Shown here: piece by piece, positions 1-8,722 of the stretch
Layout of the letters: each line of letters opens with the position of its first letter
Position numbering within the stretch: position 1 is the first letter of the stretch
Assembly: GCF_041345015.1 (NCBI RefSeq)
Contig: NZ_CP166769.1
Location: forward strand, 558,001-622,000
Length of the DNA stretch: 64,000 bases
Direction: 5' to 3'
From: Bartonella sp. DGB1
GTDB lineage: Bacteria > Pseudomonadota > Alphaproteobacteria > Rhizobiales > Rhizobiaceae
Position numbers and translations under genes: made by a program
The notes under the pieces: generated by a model
What the model was told of the DNA's origin: nothing
Database searches by the model: none
The model's input: only the letters and a program-made list of their open reading frames with translations

Positions 1-762
1 TATTGTGATAACAGCGAAAAAGTTAAGCAATTATTAGTTTATAAAAATACTGAGTTAATAGATAAAAAATTTATTTTATTATGTCCTATAACAATAATGC
101 CGGAGCCAATAGAATTTATTAATTCTATTTTTACGGGTGTAACTATTCTAGTTAATGAAAATAATAATACAGCCTTTGAACGTTCTTTTTTACCATTTTT
201 ATTTAACAAAAATAAAGCTTTTAACAAATGTAATTTAACTTTATCTATTGCAGGATATTTTGAGTTAGCAGATATACCTAGATGTGTTGCCGTAGGTATT
301 GAAAATATATTTTTATATTTTAATGAAAATATAAAAATATCTGAGTTATTACAAGTTCTTACGCCTGCTTATCTAATAAAAAATCAACAGCTAGAAGAGG
401 CAAGAGATAGAATTTTTGTAAAAGATTATTGTTTTCCTATGGTTATAGGAGCATATGCTTATGAACAAAAAAATAAGCAAAATGTTTTCTTTGATATAAC
501 TGTAGAAATTACTAAGCAACATTATAGACAGATCAGAAAAGATCAAATTTTTTCTTACGATATTATTATTGACGCTATTCATATCTTTGCTGCTCAAGAA
601 AATATTTTATTTGTAGAAAATTTAGCTCAAGATATAGCTGATTACTTATTGAAAACTAATTATATTTGGTCAGTAGAAATTACAATTTCTAAAGATAGAG
701 TAATAGATGGACGTGTTGGAGTAAATATTAGAAGAGATTATATAAAGGAATATTTAACCTAA
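1..762 (+). CDS. FolB-like (dihydroneopterin aldolase family) protein, 5' end outside window
   Basis: The frame is open from base 1, so the true start lies upstream. About the last 85 residues look like a FolB domain: a first beta strand after RIFVKDY, a central helix with ENLAQDIADYL, and an ending VEITISKDRVI then VGVNIRR. FolB enzymes cleave dihydroneopterin to 6-hydroxymethyl-dihydropterin and glycolaldehyde in folate synthesis. The roughly 165 residues before this domain are not recognised, so this is an extended or fused family member and its substrate is uncertain. The gene ends 6 bases before the convergent YbhN-like gene. Confidence 0.6.
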   Translation, partial: YCDNSEKVKQLLVYKNTELIDKKFILLCPITIMPEPIEFINSIFTGVTILVNENNNTAFERSFLPFLFNKNKAFNKCNLTLSIAGYFELADIPRCVAVGIENIFLYFNENIKISELLQVLTPAYLIKNQQLEEARDRIFVKDYCFPMVIGAYAYEQKNKQNVFFDITVEITKQHYRQIRKDQIFSYDIIIDAIHIFAAQENILFVENLAQDIADYLLKTNYIWSVEITISKDRVIDGRVGVNIRRDYIKEYLT

Positions 763-768
763 TGTTCA

Positions 769-1704
769 TTAAATAGATTTTTTAATTTGTTTTATTTCAA
801 ATATACCTATAAAAATTAATGAAAGAAAAAGAGGAATAATAAGATAAAGTAATCTGAACACTAGTAGAGAAGCTATTATTACTTCTGTAGGTATATGTGG
901 GAGGCCTAATATAAAAATTAATTCTAATACTCCTAAACCACCTGCAGGTGCGTTTGATAATAATGTAGCCGAGAATGAAGCTAAAAATACTCCTAATAAT
1001 AGAACAAAGCTAACATTATATTCAGCAGGAATAACTGCATAAATAATCAATGCTGCTCCTAATATTTCAATAGGGGCTATAATTAATTGTTTTAAAACAA
1101 TAGAAAATTTTGGATAAGGGATAGATAATTTTTTAGTTAATTTTAATGATCTAAAGTTAGTTAAGCTACCTATTATATAAAGAACTATTAATAAAAATAT
1201 TATTAAACCGATCATAACAAAATAAAAAGCTGAGAGATCTTCATAAAATATTTGGAAAACAGAAGGATAAAAAATTAAAATAAATGCTGTTAAAGATAAA
1301 ACTCCTATAATAAAAGTAAAAGAACAAAAAGCTACTAATGCAGCTATCTCAACTAAAGATAGATTTTTACTTTTATATAAACGATATCTTATAGCGGCTC
1401 CAGATAAAACTGAAGCTCCGATATTGTGAGATATAGCATAAGTAGAAAAAGAGGCGAATAAGATAAAACTCAAATTGATCTTTTTGCCTAAATTTTGTAA
1501 TCCAATATAATCATATAACGCTAGAGTAAAATAGGCTATTAAGGCCCCACAGCATGCTAATAACCAAGCTTGGATAGGAATATTAGTAAAATATTGTAAT
1601 ATCAAGTTAATATCAATTTTTTGAAATTTGTGATATAGAATCACCGCACATAATAAAAATATGGCTATTCCAATTATTGATCCTAAATATTTTTTAATAT
1701 TCAT
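769..1704 (-). CDS. YbhN/UPF0104-type membrane protein (lysylphosphatidylglycerol synthase TM-region family)
   Basis: A 311-residue protein made almost entirely of hydrophobic helices (about eight). The pattern matches the LPG_synthase_TM family: an early GALIAYFTLALYDY stretch, a SHNIGASVLSGAAIRYRLY loop and a late NAPAGGLGVLELIF loop, the typical conserved signatures. It is the membrane part only, with no C-terminal lysyltransferase domain, so aminoacylation of lipids should not be assumed; many stand-alone members are flippase-like or of unknown function. It lies convergent with the FolB-like gene. Confidence 0.7.
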   Translation of the reverse strand: MNIKKYLGSIIGIAIFLLCAVILYHKFQKIDINLILQYFTNIPIQAWLLACCGALIAYFTLALYDYIGLQNLGKKINLSFILFASFSTYAISHNIGASVLSGAAIRYRLYKSKNLSLVEIAALVAFCSFTFIIGVLSLTAFILIFYPSVFQIFYEDLSAFYFVMIGLIIFLLIVLYIIGSLTNFRSLKLTKKLSIPYPKFSIVLKQLIIAPIEILGAALIIYAVIPAEYNVSFVLLLGVFLASFSATLLSNAPAGGLGVLELIFILGLPHIPTEVIIASLLVFRLLYLIIPLFLSLIFIGIFEIKQIKKSI

Positions 1705-1887
1705 ATACCATACTCATTATTGTTGATTAGACGTTTAATTAAATCATTCATATAATATTATTTATTGTTTAGTTAATTATAAATGTAATATATTTATCGA
1801 GATAATGGATAAATAATAAGAAATTTTTTTTTAAATAGTTCCATCGATTATACCAAAGAAATTTATTATAAGAGATTTTGTTAGTAT

Positions 1888-4383
1888 TTATTTTTGTTCA
1901 CCGGCAGTTTGAGAATTATATTTTTTCCACCAATTGCCGAGTAGCATCATTATAGGTGCTGCTATTAATATTGATGATATAGTAGCTATAATAATACCTG
2001 CTAGCATAGGTACCGCAAAATTATAAACTGCATTACCTCCATATATTGCCATAGGTAACATAGCTAAACAAGTAGTCACAGAAGTGAATATACAACGTAC
2101 GAATACTTGATTAATACTTAAATCTATTATTTCTCTTAGAGGCATTTTCTTATATAGGCGTAAATTTTCGCGCATTCGATCATATACTACTACTTTATCA
2201 TTAATTGAGTAGCCAATTATGGTTAGTAATGCTGCAATAGCAGTAAGATTAAAGTCTATTTTAAAGATAACGAAAAAGCCTATCATTTTGGTTATATCTA
2301 AAATTAAGGTAATGATAGCACCAAAAGCAAAGAACCATTCAAACCTCCACCATATATATAAGCACATAAATAACATAGCTAAGGATACAGCAATAAGTCC
2401 TGAAGTTGTTAAACTTTCAGAAATTTTTGGTCCTACGACTTCTGTCTTTTCAAAAGTTAAAGCAGGATAATTATCAAGTAAAGTTTTTTTAACCAACTCT
2501 AGCGCATTAGTTTGAGCTATCTCAGATCCATCTTGTTTTTGAACTTTTATTAAAATATTTTTATCACCATCAATATTCTGTAATGTTATTTCTCCTAATT
2601 GTAGCTGAGTTAATTTATTACGGATATCTGCGAGAGGTAACGTGTGTGTAGATTTAGCTTCTATTTGAATACCACCAATAAAATCTATTCCGTAGTTGAG
2701 CCCCGGTTTAATAAATAATATGCTTGCTATTATAGATAAAATTAAAGATATGCTAATCCCCCAATAGCGAATATTCATAAATTTTATATTGCTTTTGATG
2801 ATATTCATATTTATTAGTGGTTTAATTTCTAATGTTTTATATTTTTTACGTTTTACTAGCCATTGCATTATAATTCTTACGATAGTAACGGCTGTAAACA
2901 TAGATATAATAATACTTAAGAACATAGTTACAGCAAAACCTCTTACTGGTCCTGTACCAAACCAAAATAATAATGCAGTGGCAATTAATGCTGTAACATT
3001 AGCATCTACGATAGTTGAAAAAGCGCTATTGAAACCACGATCTAAAGCAGCAAATGCGCTCATACCTTTACGAGTTTCTTCTTTAATTCTTTCATTTATA
3101 AGTATATTTGCATCTACTGCTATACCTATCCCTAATATAATGCCGGCAATCCCTGGGAGGGTCAATGTTGCTCCTAGAATGGTTAAGGCTGATAAAGTTA
3201 AGATAGTATGTAATAATAAAGCAAAATTAGCAACTAATCCCCAAAAGCCATAAAGTATAATGATGAATGCTGCGACTAAAAGAAAACCAATTACTCCTGT
3301 ATAAAAACCTCTTTTAATAGAATCTGCTCCTAAATCAGGGCCAACACTTCTTTCTTCTACTACAATTAATGGAACTGGTAATGCACCTGCACGTAGGAGG
3401 GCGGATAAAGTTACTGTTTCTTCAATAGTAAAATTACCAGATATTTGTCCACTACCACCTAAAATAGCAGTTTGTATAGTTGGAGCTGTTAATACTTTAT
3501 TATCTAAGACAATAGCAAAAGGTCTTCCAATATTATGTTGAGTTATTCGTGCAAAAGTTTTTGTGCCTTCACTATCAAGGCGAAAAGATATTATAGGTTT
3601 ATTAGTTTGTGAATCGAAAGTTGATTTAGCATCTAATAGATGAGAACCATCTAATGCCGCTTGAGCCACTAACTTATATTTGATCTCTGGATTTTTGGCA
3701 TCTTCAATTATTAATATATTACCATTTTTTTCATCATTTTCATTAGCTAATAGATGAAAAGTCATTTTAGCTGTACTGCCTAGTAATTCACGTAATTGAG
3801 TAGGATCTTTTAGTCCAGGTAGTTGTACCATAATTTGATCATTACCAATTTTTTGTATAGCTGGTTCAGCTACGCCAACTTGGTCTACCCTTTGACGAAT
3901 AATTTCCATACTTTGCGTAATGGCATTTGCTAAAAGATTTTTTATATATGTATCTGATAATTCTATAATGATTTTTTCTTTGTCATTAATAACATTGATA
4001 CGCTTTGTGTCAACGTTACTTTGTGCTTGATCAAAATTATTCAATGATTTTATTATATCATTTAATTGACTTATTTTTCTTGGCGTGACTATTATTTCTC
4101 CATTTATTATTCTAATTGAAGGAGTAATAATATTTTCAGAATTCAAATGTTGACGTATTTCTGTCAGTATAGGACGTAGTTGATCCCTTATCATTGTTTC
4201 TTTATCAATTGATAACATAAGGTACGATCCGCCTTGGAGATCAAGCCCTAAGGTGATTTGAGAGTTAGGCAACCAAGATATATTTTTTAATTCATCCTTA
4301 GAGAAAAAATTTGGAATCGTTAAAAAAACACCTATAGCTATTATGATACTGTAAAATATTATTAACCAACGAGGAGTACGCAT
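1888..4383 (-). CDS. secDF: Protein translocase subunit SecDF (fused SecD and SecF)
   Basis: An 831-residue fusion of SecD (about 1-515) and SecF (about 530-831), which use the proton gradient to aid late steps of Sec export in the inner membrane. Visible SecD features are the N-terminal helix, the LGLDLQGGSYL box near residue 50, the periplasmic P1 domain with DPTQLRELLG and the VEERSVGPDLGADSI stretch before the first helix bundle. The SecF half has a new helix, NYGIDFIGGIQIE, and a second six-helix bundle with YSINDKVVVYDRMREN. SecD-SecF fusion is common in alphaproteobacteria. The gene is intact and transcribed away from the tRNA-Leu gene. Confidence 0.95.
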   Translation of the reverse strand: MRTPRWLIIFYSIIIAIGVFLTIPNFFSKDELKNISWLPNSQITLGLDLQGGSYLMLSIDKETMIRDQLRPILTEIRQHLNSENIITPSIRIINGEIIVTPRKISQLNDIIKSLNNFDQAQSNVDTKRINVINDKEKIIIELSDTYIKNLLANAITQSMEIIRQRVDQVGVAEPAIQKIGNDQIMVQLPGLKDPTQLRELLGSTAKMTFHLLANENDEKNGNILIIEDAKNPEIKYKLVAQAALDGSHLLDAKSTFDSQTNKPIISFRLDSEGTKTFARITQHNIGRPFAIVLDNKVLTAPTIQTAILGGSGQISGNFTIEETVTLSALLRAGALPVPLIVVEERSVGPDLGADSIKRGFYTGVIGFLLVAAFIIILYGFWGLVANFALLLHTILTLSALTILGATLTLPGIAGIILGIGIAVDANILINERIKEETRKGMSAFAALDRGFNSAFSTIVDANVTALIATALLFWFGTGPVRGFAVTMFLSIIISMFTAVTIVRIIMQWLVKRKKYKTLEIKPLINMNIIKSNIKFMNIRYWGISISLILSIIASILFIKPGLNYGIDFIGGIQIEAKSTHTLPLADIRNKLTQLQLGEITLQNIDGDKNILIKVQKQDGSEIAQTNALELVKKTLLDNYPALTFEKTEVVGPKISESLTTSGLIAVSLAMLFMCLYIWWRFEWFFAFGAIITLILDITKMIGFFVIFKIDFNLTAIAALLTIIGYSINDKVVVYDRMRENLRLYKKMPLREIIDLSINQVFVRCIFTSVTTCLAMLPMAIYGGNAVYNFAVPMLAGIIIATISSILIAAPIMMLLGNWWKKYNSQTAGEQK

Positions 4384-4564
4384 ATAAGATCCTAATTTAA
4401 ATATTTTTAAGGCATAATCTGTTTATTACAGAATTATATATAAGTCGATATATTATTAAAGAAATTATTTATTATTAACAAGCTAATTGTAGAAAACTTT
4501 TAAAAAGTTAAAATAATAATTGTAATATTCAAAAAAATTAATTATAAATTATAAAATGTTATAT

Positions 4565-4650
4565 GCGGATGTGGCGAAATAGGTATACGCAAGGCACTTA
4601 AAATGCCTCGCCCTTCGGGCGTGTGGGTTCAAGTCCCGCCATCCGCACCA
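4565..4650 (+). tRNA. tRNA-Leu(UAA)
   Basis: The 7-bp acceptor stem GCGGATG pairs with CATCCGC. The anticodon loop CTTAAAA carries TAA. A long variable arm (GCCCTTCGGGC) marks a class II tRNA, and a TTCAAGT T-loop and encoded CCA are present. The prophage begins right after this gene, with a 12-base gap to the inverted repeat. Confidence 0.96.
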
Positions 4651-4772
4651 TATTTTCCATAAAAACCTAGGAATATCAACGATTTACAGCTTATTTAGGA
4701 TTATGATATTACCTTTTTACACACCCTTTTAAGCTCAATGTACTTGAAAGCATACGAAAGAATCTGTAAAAC

Positions 4773-4985
4773 TTATCCCCTAGTAAATAATTTTTTTACC
4801 CATTCAAAGATGTTATCTATAGCTATTAAAAATCTTTGACCTTCTATAACAATGACAAATATTGTAATGATAATCCATTTTAACCAACGTGATAAAGTTT
4901 TAAATGTAGAGTAAGCAGTAGCTAATTCTCTTAGCATCTGTTTTTCTTGTGTCGTTAATGGTGTTCTTTTCTTTTTATCTATCAT
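4773..4985 (-). CDS. Small phage membrane protein (left copy), holin candidate
   Basis: A 70-residue protein with one strongly hydrophobic segment (WLKWIIITIFVIVIEG, about residues 36-51), a basic N-terminus and a basic C-terminal KKLF. It is one residue different in the C-terminal half (I for T) from the right-arm copy. It sits 12 bases downstream of the Rz1-like gene at the end of the lysis cluster, so a holin or antiholin role is possible. This is inferred from position and topology only. Confidence 0.7.
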   Translation of the reverse strand: MIDKKKRTPLTTQEKQMLRELATAYSTFKTLSRWLKWIIITIFVIVIEGQRFLIAIDNIFEWVKKLFTRG

Positions 4986-4997
4986 TTTATAACCTTA

Positions 4998-5195
4998 TCA
5001 CCACTTACAAACTTTAGCACCAGTTTCGTTATGTCTTAATAATTGTCTAGCTAACTGTGGGCTAATAACATCTAAATCTTTATATTCTAAATAAATAGGA
5101 GCAAATAAAATACAATTATCTGGTCTCGTCATTACCGCGCACCCATTTACGCAAAGAGTCACGGATATTATCATCAGATTTCTTATTAATGTCAT
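4998..5195 (-). CDS. Rz1-like outer-membrane lipoprotein spanin (left copy)
   Basis: A 65-residue protein with a short signal peptide and a lipobox ending CVNGC, which places the lipidated Cys at residue 19. The mature part is about 47 residues. It starts inside the Rz-like gene in another frame and runs past it, the classic overlapped Rz/Rz1 layout. Together with the i-spanin it would fuse inner and outer membranes at the end of lysis. It starts after AAAGG at a good spacing. Confidence 0.75.
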   Translation of the reverse strand: MTLIRNLMIISVTLCVNGCAVMTRPDNCILFAPIYLEYKDLDVISPQLARQLLRHNETGAKVCKW

Positions 5196-5343
5196 TTTCT
5201 ACCTTTTGACGTATACCAATAGATTTTAATGTTTCTTTATCTTGCTTATTTTGTTGGTCTTGCTGTCCTAATTTAAAGGCTTTAGCTAAGGCAACAAAAA
5301 AAGCGGTTATAACCGCTCCAGCAATATATAAATATTTTTTCAT
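5116..5343 (-). CDS. Rz-like inner-membrane spanin (left copy)
   Basis: About 75 residues from the ATG preceded by GGAG, shorter than the maximal open frame. An N-terminal anchor (YLYIAGAVITAFFVALAKAF) is followed by a charged, helix-prone periplasmic part with QQDQQNKQDKETLKS. This topology and the overlapping lipoprotein gene identify it as an i-spanin by architecture; spanins rarely align by sequence. Confidence 0.72.
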   Translation of the reverse strand: MKKYLYIAGAVITAFFVALAKAFKLGQQDQQNKQDKETLKSIGIRQKVENDINKKSDDNIRDSLRKWVRGNDETR

Positions 5344-5397
5344 GCTTTGCTCCAATGCGGTTTTATCACAATGAATCATAACCTAAGGATTTTAAAA

Positions 5398-5415
5398 TTA
5401 ACAGAGTCTGTAGAC
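5398..5415 (-). promoter_or_regulatory. Late promoter element GTCTACAGAC-TCTGTTAA (left spanin unit)
   Basis: One of five intergenic copies of this element in the prophage. It lies 55 bases upstream of the left Rz start on the minus strand and matches the right-arm copy at 39862 exactly. A TATGAT hexamer begins 24 bases after the start of CTGTTA. Confidence 0.6.
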
Positions 5416-5418
5416 GCT

Positions 5419-5445
5419 AAAAAGCCCCACCATAAAAGCGGGGCT
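5419..5445 (-). terminator. Rho-independent terminator after left Rha gene
   Basis: Read on the minus strand, AGCCCCGC and a TGGGGCT arm form a hairpin followed by a T run. It ends the Rha transcript just before the late element. The same hairpin is present in the right arm. Confidence 0.8.
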
Positions 5446-5454
5446 AATTATTTG

Positions 5455-6195
5455 CTACATAGCTTTTCCTCGTTGCTTGTCTGCACTAAGGTGGATTTCC
5501 TCTATAGCTTTAATATCTTTATCCAGCATAGACCTTAACGCACAGAATAAACTATGATGACTCCAACGATTTTGTGCTAAAGCTGTATCTACAACATCAA
5601 GATATAAAACCTTTTTTAAACATTTATCAATTTTACTATGTGTTACTTCTCTTTTACTACCAACAGCATTACCATATGTACGTTTGGTTAAATATTTTTC
5701 AGCTTCCAAACGATAAACATTAGATAATTGTTCTGCATGTTTTCTGATACAGTCTTTTATTCTTATTGGTAGCTCTCTTTCATCAGCTGGTAATTGATAT
5801 ATAATTTCTTCTTGATTCTCTATTGCTAGTTTAGCTGGAGGAACGTGTTGTTGCTCTAATTCTAACCAGCGGTCAACAATCTTTGCTCTTAGTGTTGTGC
5901 TATAACCAGAGACCAGAATTAAACACTCGCGTTTGGGTAGGTGATAGCAAACTAATTTACGACCTGTACTATCCTGATATTTTCCTAAAAATTTACTGGG
6001 CTCAATTTTGAGCTCAGTAAACATTTGCCTAATATCACGGGTAACATTCTTATGTTCTTTTCCACACAACTTAGCAATCTCACGACTAGACATAGTTAAC
6101 ACTGATGTTGCTACATCGTTTTCTTGAGCTTGTTTTAATTGAGAGTTCTTTTTAGCTTTTTGGGCGTTATTGATATAATTAATTAAACCTTCCAT
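5455..6195 (-). CDS. Rha-family phage regulatory protein (antirepressor), left copy
   Basis: 246 residues from the ATG preceded by TTAGGAGA; the longer open frame upstream lacks a good ribosome site. Residues about 35-115 form the Rha domain ([38 protein letters not shown]). The C-terminal half (LPADERELPIRIKD, LTKRTYGNAVGSK) differs from the right-arm gene, which carries a KilAC domain instead. Rha/antirepressor proteins act on phage repressor circuits, but the target here is not known. It has a structured leader with a 17-bp palindrome just upstream. Confidence 0.8.
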   Translation of the reverse strand: MEGLINYINNAQKAKKNSQLKQAQENDVATSVLTMSSREIAKLCGKEHKNVTRDIRQMFTELKIEPSKFLGKYQDSTGRKLVCYHLPKRECLILVSGYSTTLRAKIVDRWLELEQQHVPPAKLAIENQEEIIYQLPADERELPIRIKDCIRKHAEQLSNVYRLEAEKYLTKRTYGNAVGSKREVTHSKIDKCLKKVLYLDVVDTALAQNRWSHHSLFCALRSMLDKDIKAIEEIHLSADKQRGKAM

Positions 6196-6230
6196 GGTTT
6201 TTCTCCTAACGAAATTAAAGTTTTGATTAA

Positions 6231-6350
6231 ACACCATATAATGGTGTCGGGTGCTCAAAACACGGTCGTTAGTCCGTCGTTATGCTTTTCCCTTGCGGGT
6301 ATTTTATGACATAACTACACCCGACATAAAACGCATGCTTGAACAGCATA
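6231..6350 (-). promoter_or_regulatory. Structured leader of left Rha gene
   Basis: On the minus strand it holds three pairings that are also possible in the right arm: AGCATA-type hairpin near 6340, outer TGTCGGGTG with CACCCGACA (6318-6326 with 6245-6253) and inner GTTATG with CATAAC. The palindrome ACACCAT-ATA-ATGGTGT (6231-6247) follows. It could be a folded 5' UTR, an operator, or both. Confidence 0.45.
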
Positions 6351-6391
6351 GTAATAGGTCGAATTATTTGGAAACGGTAAATAAATTTCGG

Positions 6392-6541
6392 TTATTTATC
6401 CGCTAACGATTTAAGTGTTTTGAGGCACTGTACATTCAGGCTATAATATTTTTTAGCCTTTGTCAAATGGTTTTTATGAGGAAAGAAAATAGCTAAATGT
6501 TTAGGGTTATACAAAGCCTTGTTATTAATTGTTTGACTCAT
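6392..6541 (-). CDS. Small hypothetical protein, 49 residues
   Basis: A short open frame starting MSQTINNKALYNP, with a fair ribosome site (AGGAAC) 8 bases upstream. It is basic and rich in Lys and Tyr. The inner edge of the inverted repeat lies inside it: the right arm keeps only the last 28 codons or so, with conservative changes (NVQC to ILQC), which suggests the peptide was once translated in both. No function is recognised. Confidence 0.45.
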   Translation of the reverse strand: MSQTINNKALYNPKHLAIFFPHKNHLTKAKKYYSLNVQCLKTLKSLADK

Positions 6542-6599
6542 TGTTATGTTCCTGAAATATTAATTCATTAACCATAATAAAATATTAGAGGAGCCTATT

Positions 6600-6782
6600 A
6601 TGAAAAAATTAAAATATTTAATTATCGGGTTATCTTTCTTAACAGTAGTAACCCCTGCGTTTGCTGAACTTCCACCACTTTTAAAAGACCAGATACCTCT
6701 TTGGCATTGGTGTTTGTATGATGCAATTCCAGCTGAAAAATTTCAAACTTTTGAAGAATGTATGGATCATTTTTCTACTTAA
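6600..6782 (+). CDS. Small secreted protein with two cysteines
   Basis: 60 residues: a clear signal peptide (KKLKYLIIGLSFLTVVTPAFA) ends near residue 22, leaving a mature part of about 38 residues with Cys near 39 and 54 and aromatic residues (LWHWCLYD). It starts after GAGGAG. It is the only plus-strand gene in an otherwise leftward block, so it has its own promoter. It contains one of only four GATC sites seen in the prophage. Function unknown; possibly cargo. Confidence 0.6.
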   Translation: MKKLKYLIIGLSFLTVVTPAFAELPPLLKDQIPLWHWCLYDAIPAEKFQTFEECMDHFST

Positions 6783-6967
6783 CGTCATCTAATTAAATTA
6801 ATATTATAACACGACAGCAAAGTGATGTGAGGCAATATTATGTTTGTGCATCACTTTGTGTATTATTAAACCAGCTTATAGTATTTATATCTTTTGGCCA
6901 GTATTCTGGTTTTTCCGGATAACTGAATATTGATGCTAATTTACTAATGGTTTCGTTTAGTTTATTT

Positions 6968-7186
6968 CTAATCCTTAAGCTTTGCATATATACCCGTATC
7001 AGTGAATGTTATATCTGTCCTAGGATTGTGCTCTATAAAAAAACATTCATCAATTACAGCATCTATAAGATACTCAAATTCTTTATTTACTAAATCCTTT
7101 AACTCTCTTTGAGTGAATCCTAAAGGATTAGCAGATTTATTATTTTTCATTATTTCGCAAGTAATTTCTAAAATATCATTTGACAT
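6968..7186 (-). CDS. Hypothetical early phage protein, probably frameshifted at its end
   Basis: 72 residues, starting MSNDILEITCEIMKN and ending GIYAKLKD. The other frame stays open past the stop down to 6838 (about 43 codons, containing SYPEKPEYWPKDINTISWF), with no start codon of its own. One lost base near the stop would make a single protein of about 115 residues. It is the last gene of the leftward early operon. No family is recognised. Confidence 0.5.
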   Translation of the reverse strand: MSNDILEITCEIMKNNKSANPLGFTQRELKDLVNKEFEYLIDAVIDECFFIEHNPRTDITFTDTGIYAKLKD

Positions 7187-7198
7187 TATAAAACCTCC

Positions 7199-7534
7199 TT
7201 AACATTTATTAAGAGCGTAATAATACACTTCTTTATGCTTACCGCCGTTAGGGTTTCTATTCACTCCTTTAAAGCGGATAACATCGCCCCTATCTAAAAG
7301 AAAGTTCATATAACTATTAACATCTCTTCTGCCCATTCCTACAAGGTTGGTAATTTCTGTAACAGCTAAACCATCCTTATACTTTTCTTGCTTTAATAAT
7401 TCTAATATTTTTTGTCTTTTAACCTTGTTTAAACTAGCAGAAACAATACGCTTATCGTCCTTATCCAATAGCTTATCTATCTTGCTTATAATAGAATCCA
7501 TTAATATAGGTATTTGGATATGCTTATCAATCAT
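7199..7534 (-). CDS. Winged-helix-like hypothetical protein
   Basis: 111 residues. The middle (GLAVTEITNLVGMGRRDVNSYMNFLLDRGDVIRF) has the shape of a helix-turn-helix with a following wing, as in small MarR/Rep-like DNA-binding modules. The start ATG overlaps the stop of the upstream gene (ATGA), so translation is probably coupled. Its role in the early operon is unknown. Confidence 0.5.
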   Translation of the reverse strand: MIDKHIQIPILMDSIISKIDKLLDKDDKRIVSASLNKVKRQKILELLKQEKYKDGLAVTEITNLVGMGRRDVNSYMNFLLDRGDVIRFKGVNRNPNGGKHKEVYYYALNKC

Positions 7535-7884
7535 TTTTTGCTCTCCTGAAAATCTTGATAAAACATATTATTTAGAGTTATATTTGGGTTAGATTTATCT
7601 TTACTGTCTATAATTATATATCCAGCCTCTGCTAAAGCCTCTATATCCGTATCAGAGAAATAGGTTAACTTAACCATTTTATACTCAGAGCTTTTTATAA
7701 ATTTTAAAGTATTAAGCAAAGAGTCAGAACCACCTAAACTAGCTAAATGCTCTAAAACAAGACCACTTCCAGCCTCTTTCATAAAATTACGCTCAATTTT
7801 TAAGTACATCTCGTGAAAGCCGTCCGCTTTAGTATCGAATTCTTCCACACATTGTTTTATCAAATCTTTGTTAATTTTTTTCAT
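7531..7884 (-). CDS. Hypothetical early phage protein
   Basis: About 117 residues from the second ATG (MKKINKDLIKQ), which has GGAGAAA at good spacing; the first ATG is 8 codons upstream. The protein is acidic, with no signal peptide or helix anchor. It follows the antirepressor gene in the leftward operon. No family is recognised. Confidence 0.5.
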   Translation of the reverse strand: MKKINKDLIKQCVEEFDTKADGFHEMYLKIERNFMKEAGSGLVLEHLASLGGSDSLLNTLKFIKSSEYKMVKLTYFSDTDIEALAEAGYIIIDSKDKSNPNITLNNMFYQDFQESKK

Positions 7885-7937
7885 TTCTGTTTCTCCTTTA
7901 TCAATCATTGTTAAATCCTTTTTACTTGGCTTACTTA

Positions 7938-8691
7938 CTATGCCACTTGCGTTGCTTGTAATTTTTCAGATAATATTGCTAAACCTTTAGTGGTGATTTT
8001 TGCTTGAGCTATGATTTTTTCACTACCATCAGGACGATGTATTGTTGTGGTAGGACAATCCATTAAGCCAGATTTTAACTTATCTTGATAAGGGATAAAA
8101 TTACTTGTGCCTACGCGTTTATAAATCCAATTGTGTTTTTGTAAATATTGGAATAAATCCTTAGGGCGCATGTTTAAAACTTTAGCAGCATCAGTAATAC
8201 AAAGTAATCCATCAGCACGTGTTAAATGTTCTAAAGCCTTAACTTTTGGTTCTTGTTCTTTAACCAGTTCTTGTAATTTTATAACCTTATTAACGTTATC
8301 TAATAATAATGCTTTTAAATGGTCTGGATTGCTTAATACCTCCGTGATATTAGCGGTATTAGGTTGTTTTAACTTCTTTTCACATTTAATAAAATATTGA
8401 CGGGCTTCTTTACCTTTTTCATTGCGTTCTACCATTGATAGCTCTTTAGCCATGTCTAAGGTAAGGTGGTATTCTTTGCTTGGTCTACCTCCATGGAGGT
8501 TTTCGCCAGAATTGGCGAAAACTATATAATCTTGATTTTCCTTAAAAAATATATTTATTTATTCTGTCTTTTATCCAGTTACTAAAATCTTTACCTACTT
8601 GTAAAAATTCATGTAATTCACGAGCGTTAACAGTTTGTATTGTATCGTTAGCTATTTGTGTTTGTTTGATTTCCATTAATTGATTGTCCAT
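7938..8691 (-). pseudogene. AntA/KilAC antirepressor, split by one-base frameshift in a T6 run
   Basis: The first 49 codons (from ATG at 8691, VNARELHEFLQVGKDFSNW) give the start of an AntA domain and stop at 8542. The other frame continues without a break: [20 protein letters not shown], then [18 protein letters not shown] and a KilAC domain ([19 protein letters not shown]) to 7938. Removing one T from TTTTTT near 8545 restores a protein of about 250 residues. The ATG at 8453 is inside the domain and is not the native start. The KilAC half closely matches the right-arm antirepressor. It may be dead, rescued by slippage on the T run, or a sequencing artefact. Confidence 0.8.
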
Positions 8692-8722
8692 AATAAGACT
8701 CCTCTTTTTGGTATAATTACAA

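Larger units (their letters stand above)
4659..6475. repeat. Left arm of long inverted repeat at prophage end
   Basis: This arm is the inverted counterpart of 38487-40618. The outer edge reads ATAAAAACCTAGGAATATC and the inner edge is GGTTTTT within a small ORF. It carries the 70-residue membrane protein, Rz1, Rz, a terminator, a Rha antirepressor and a structured leader. The copies are near-identical over the spanin genes and diverge inside the antirepressor. The left arm also lacks the 91-residue gene found in the right arm. Confidence 0.9.

Noticed and set aside
7531..7908. ATG at 7908 as the start of the 125-codon frame
   Set aside because: The ATG at 7884 has a clear GGAGAAA site; the first one overlaps that site's leader.
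8500..8525. Hairpin TTTCGCCA-GAAT-TGGCGAAA as a terminator
   Set aside because: It lies inside the AntA coding frame (VFANSGEN) and has no T run on the transcribed strand.
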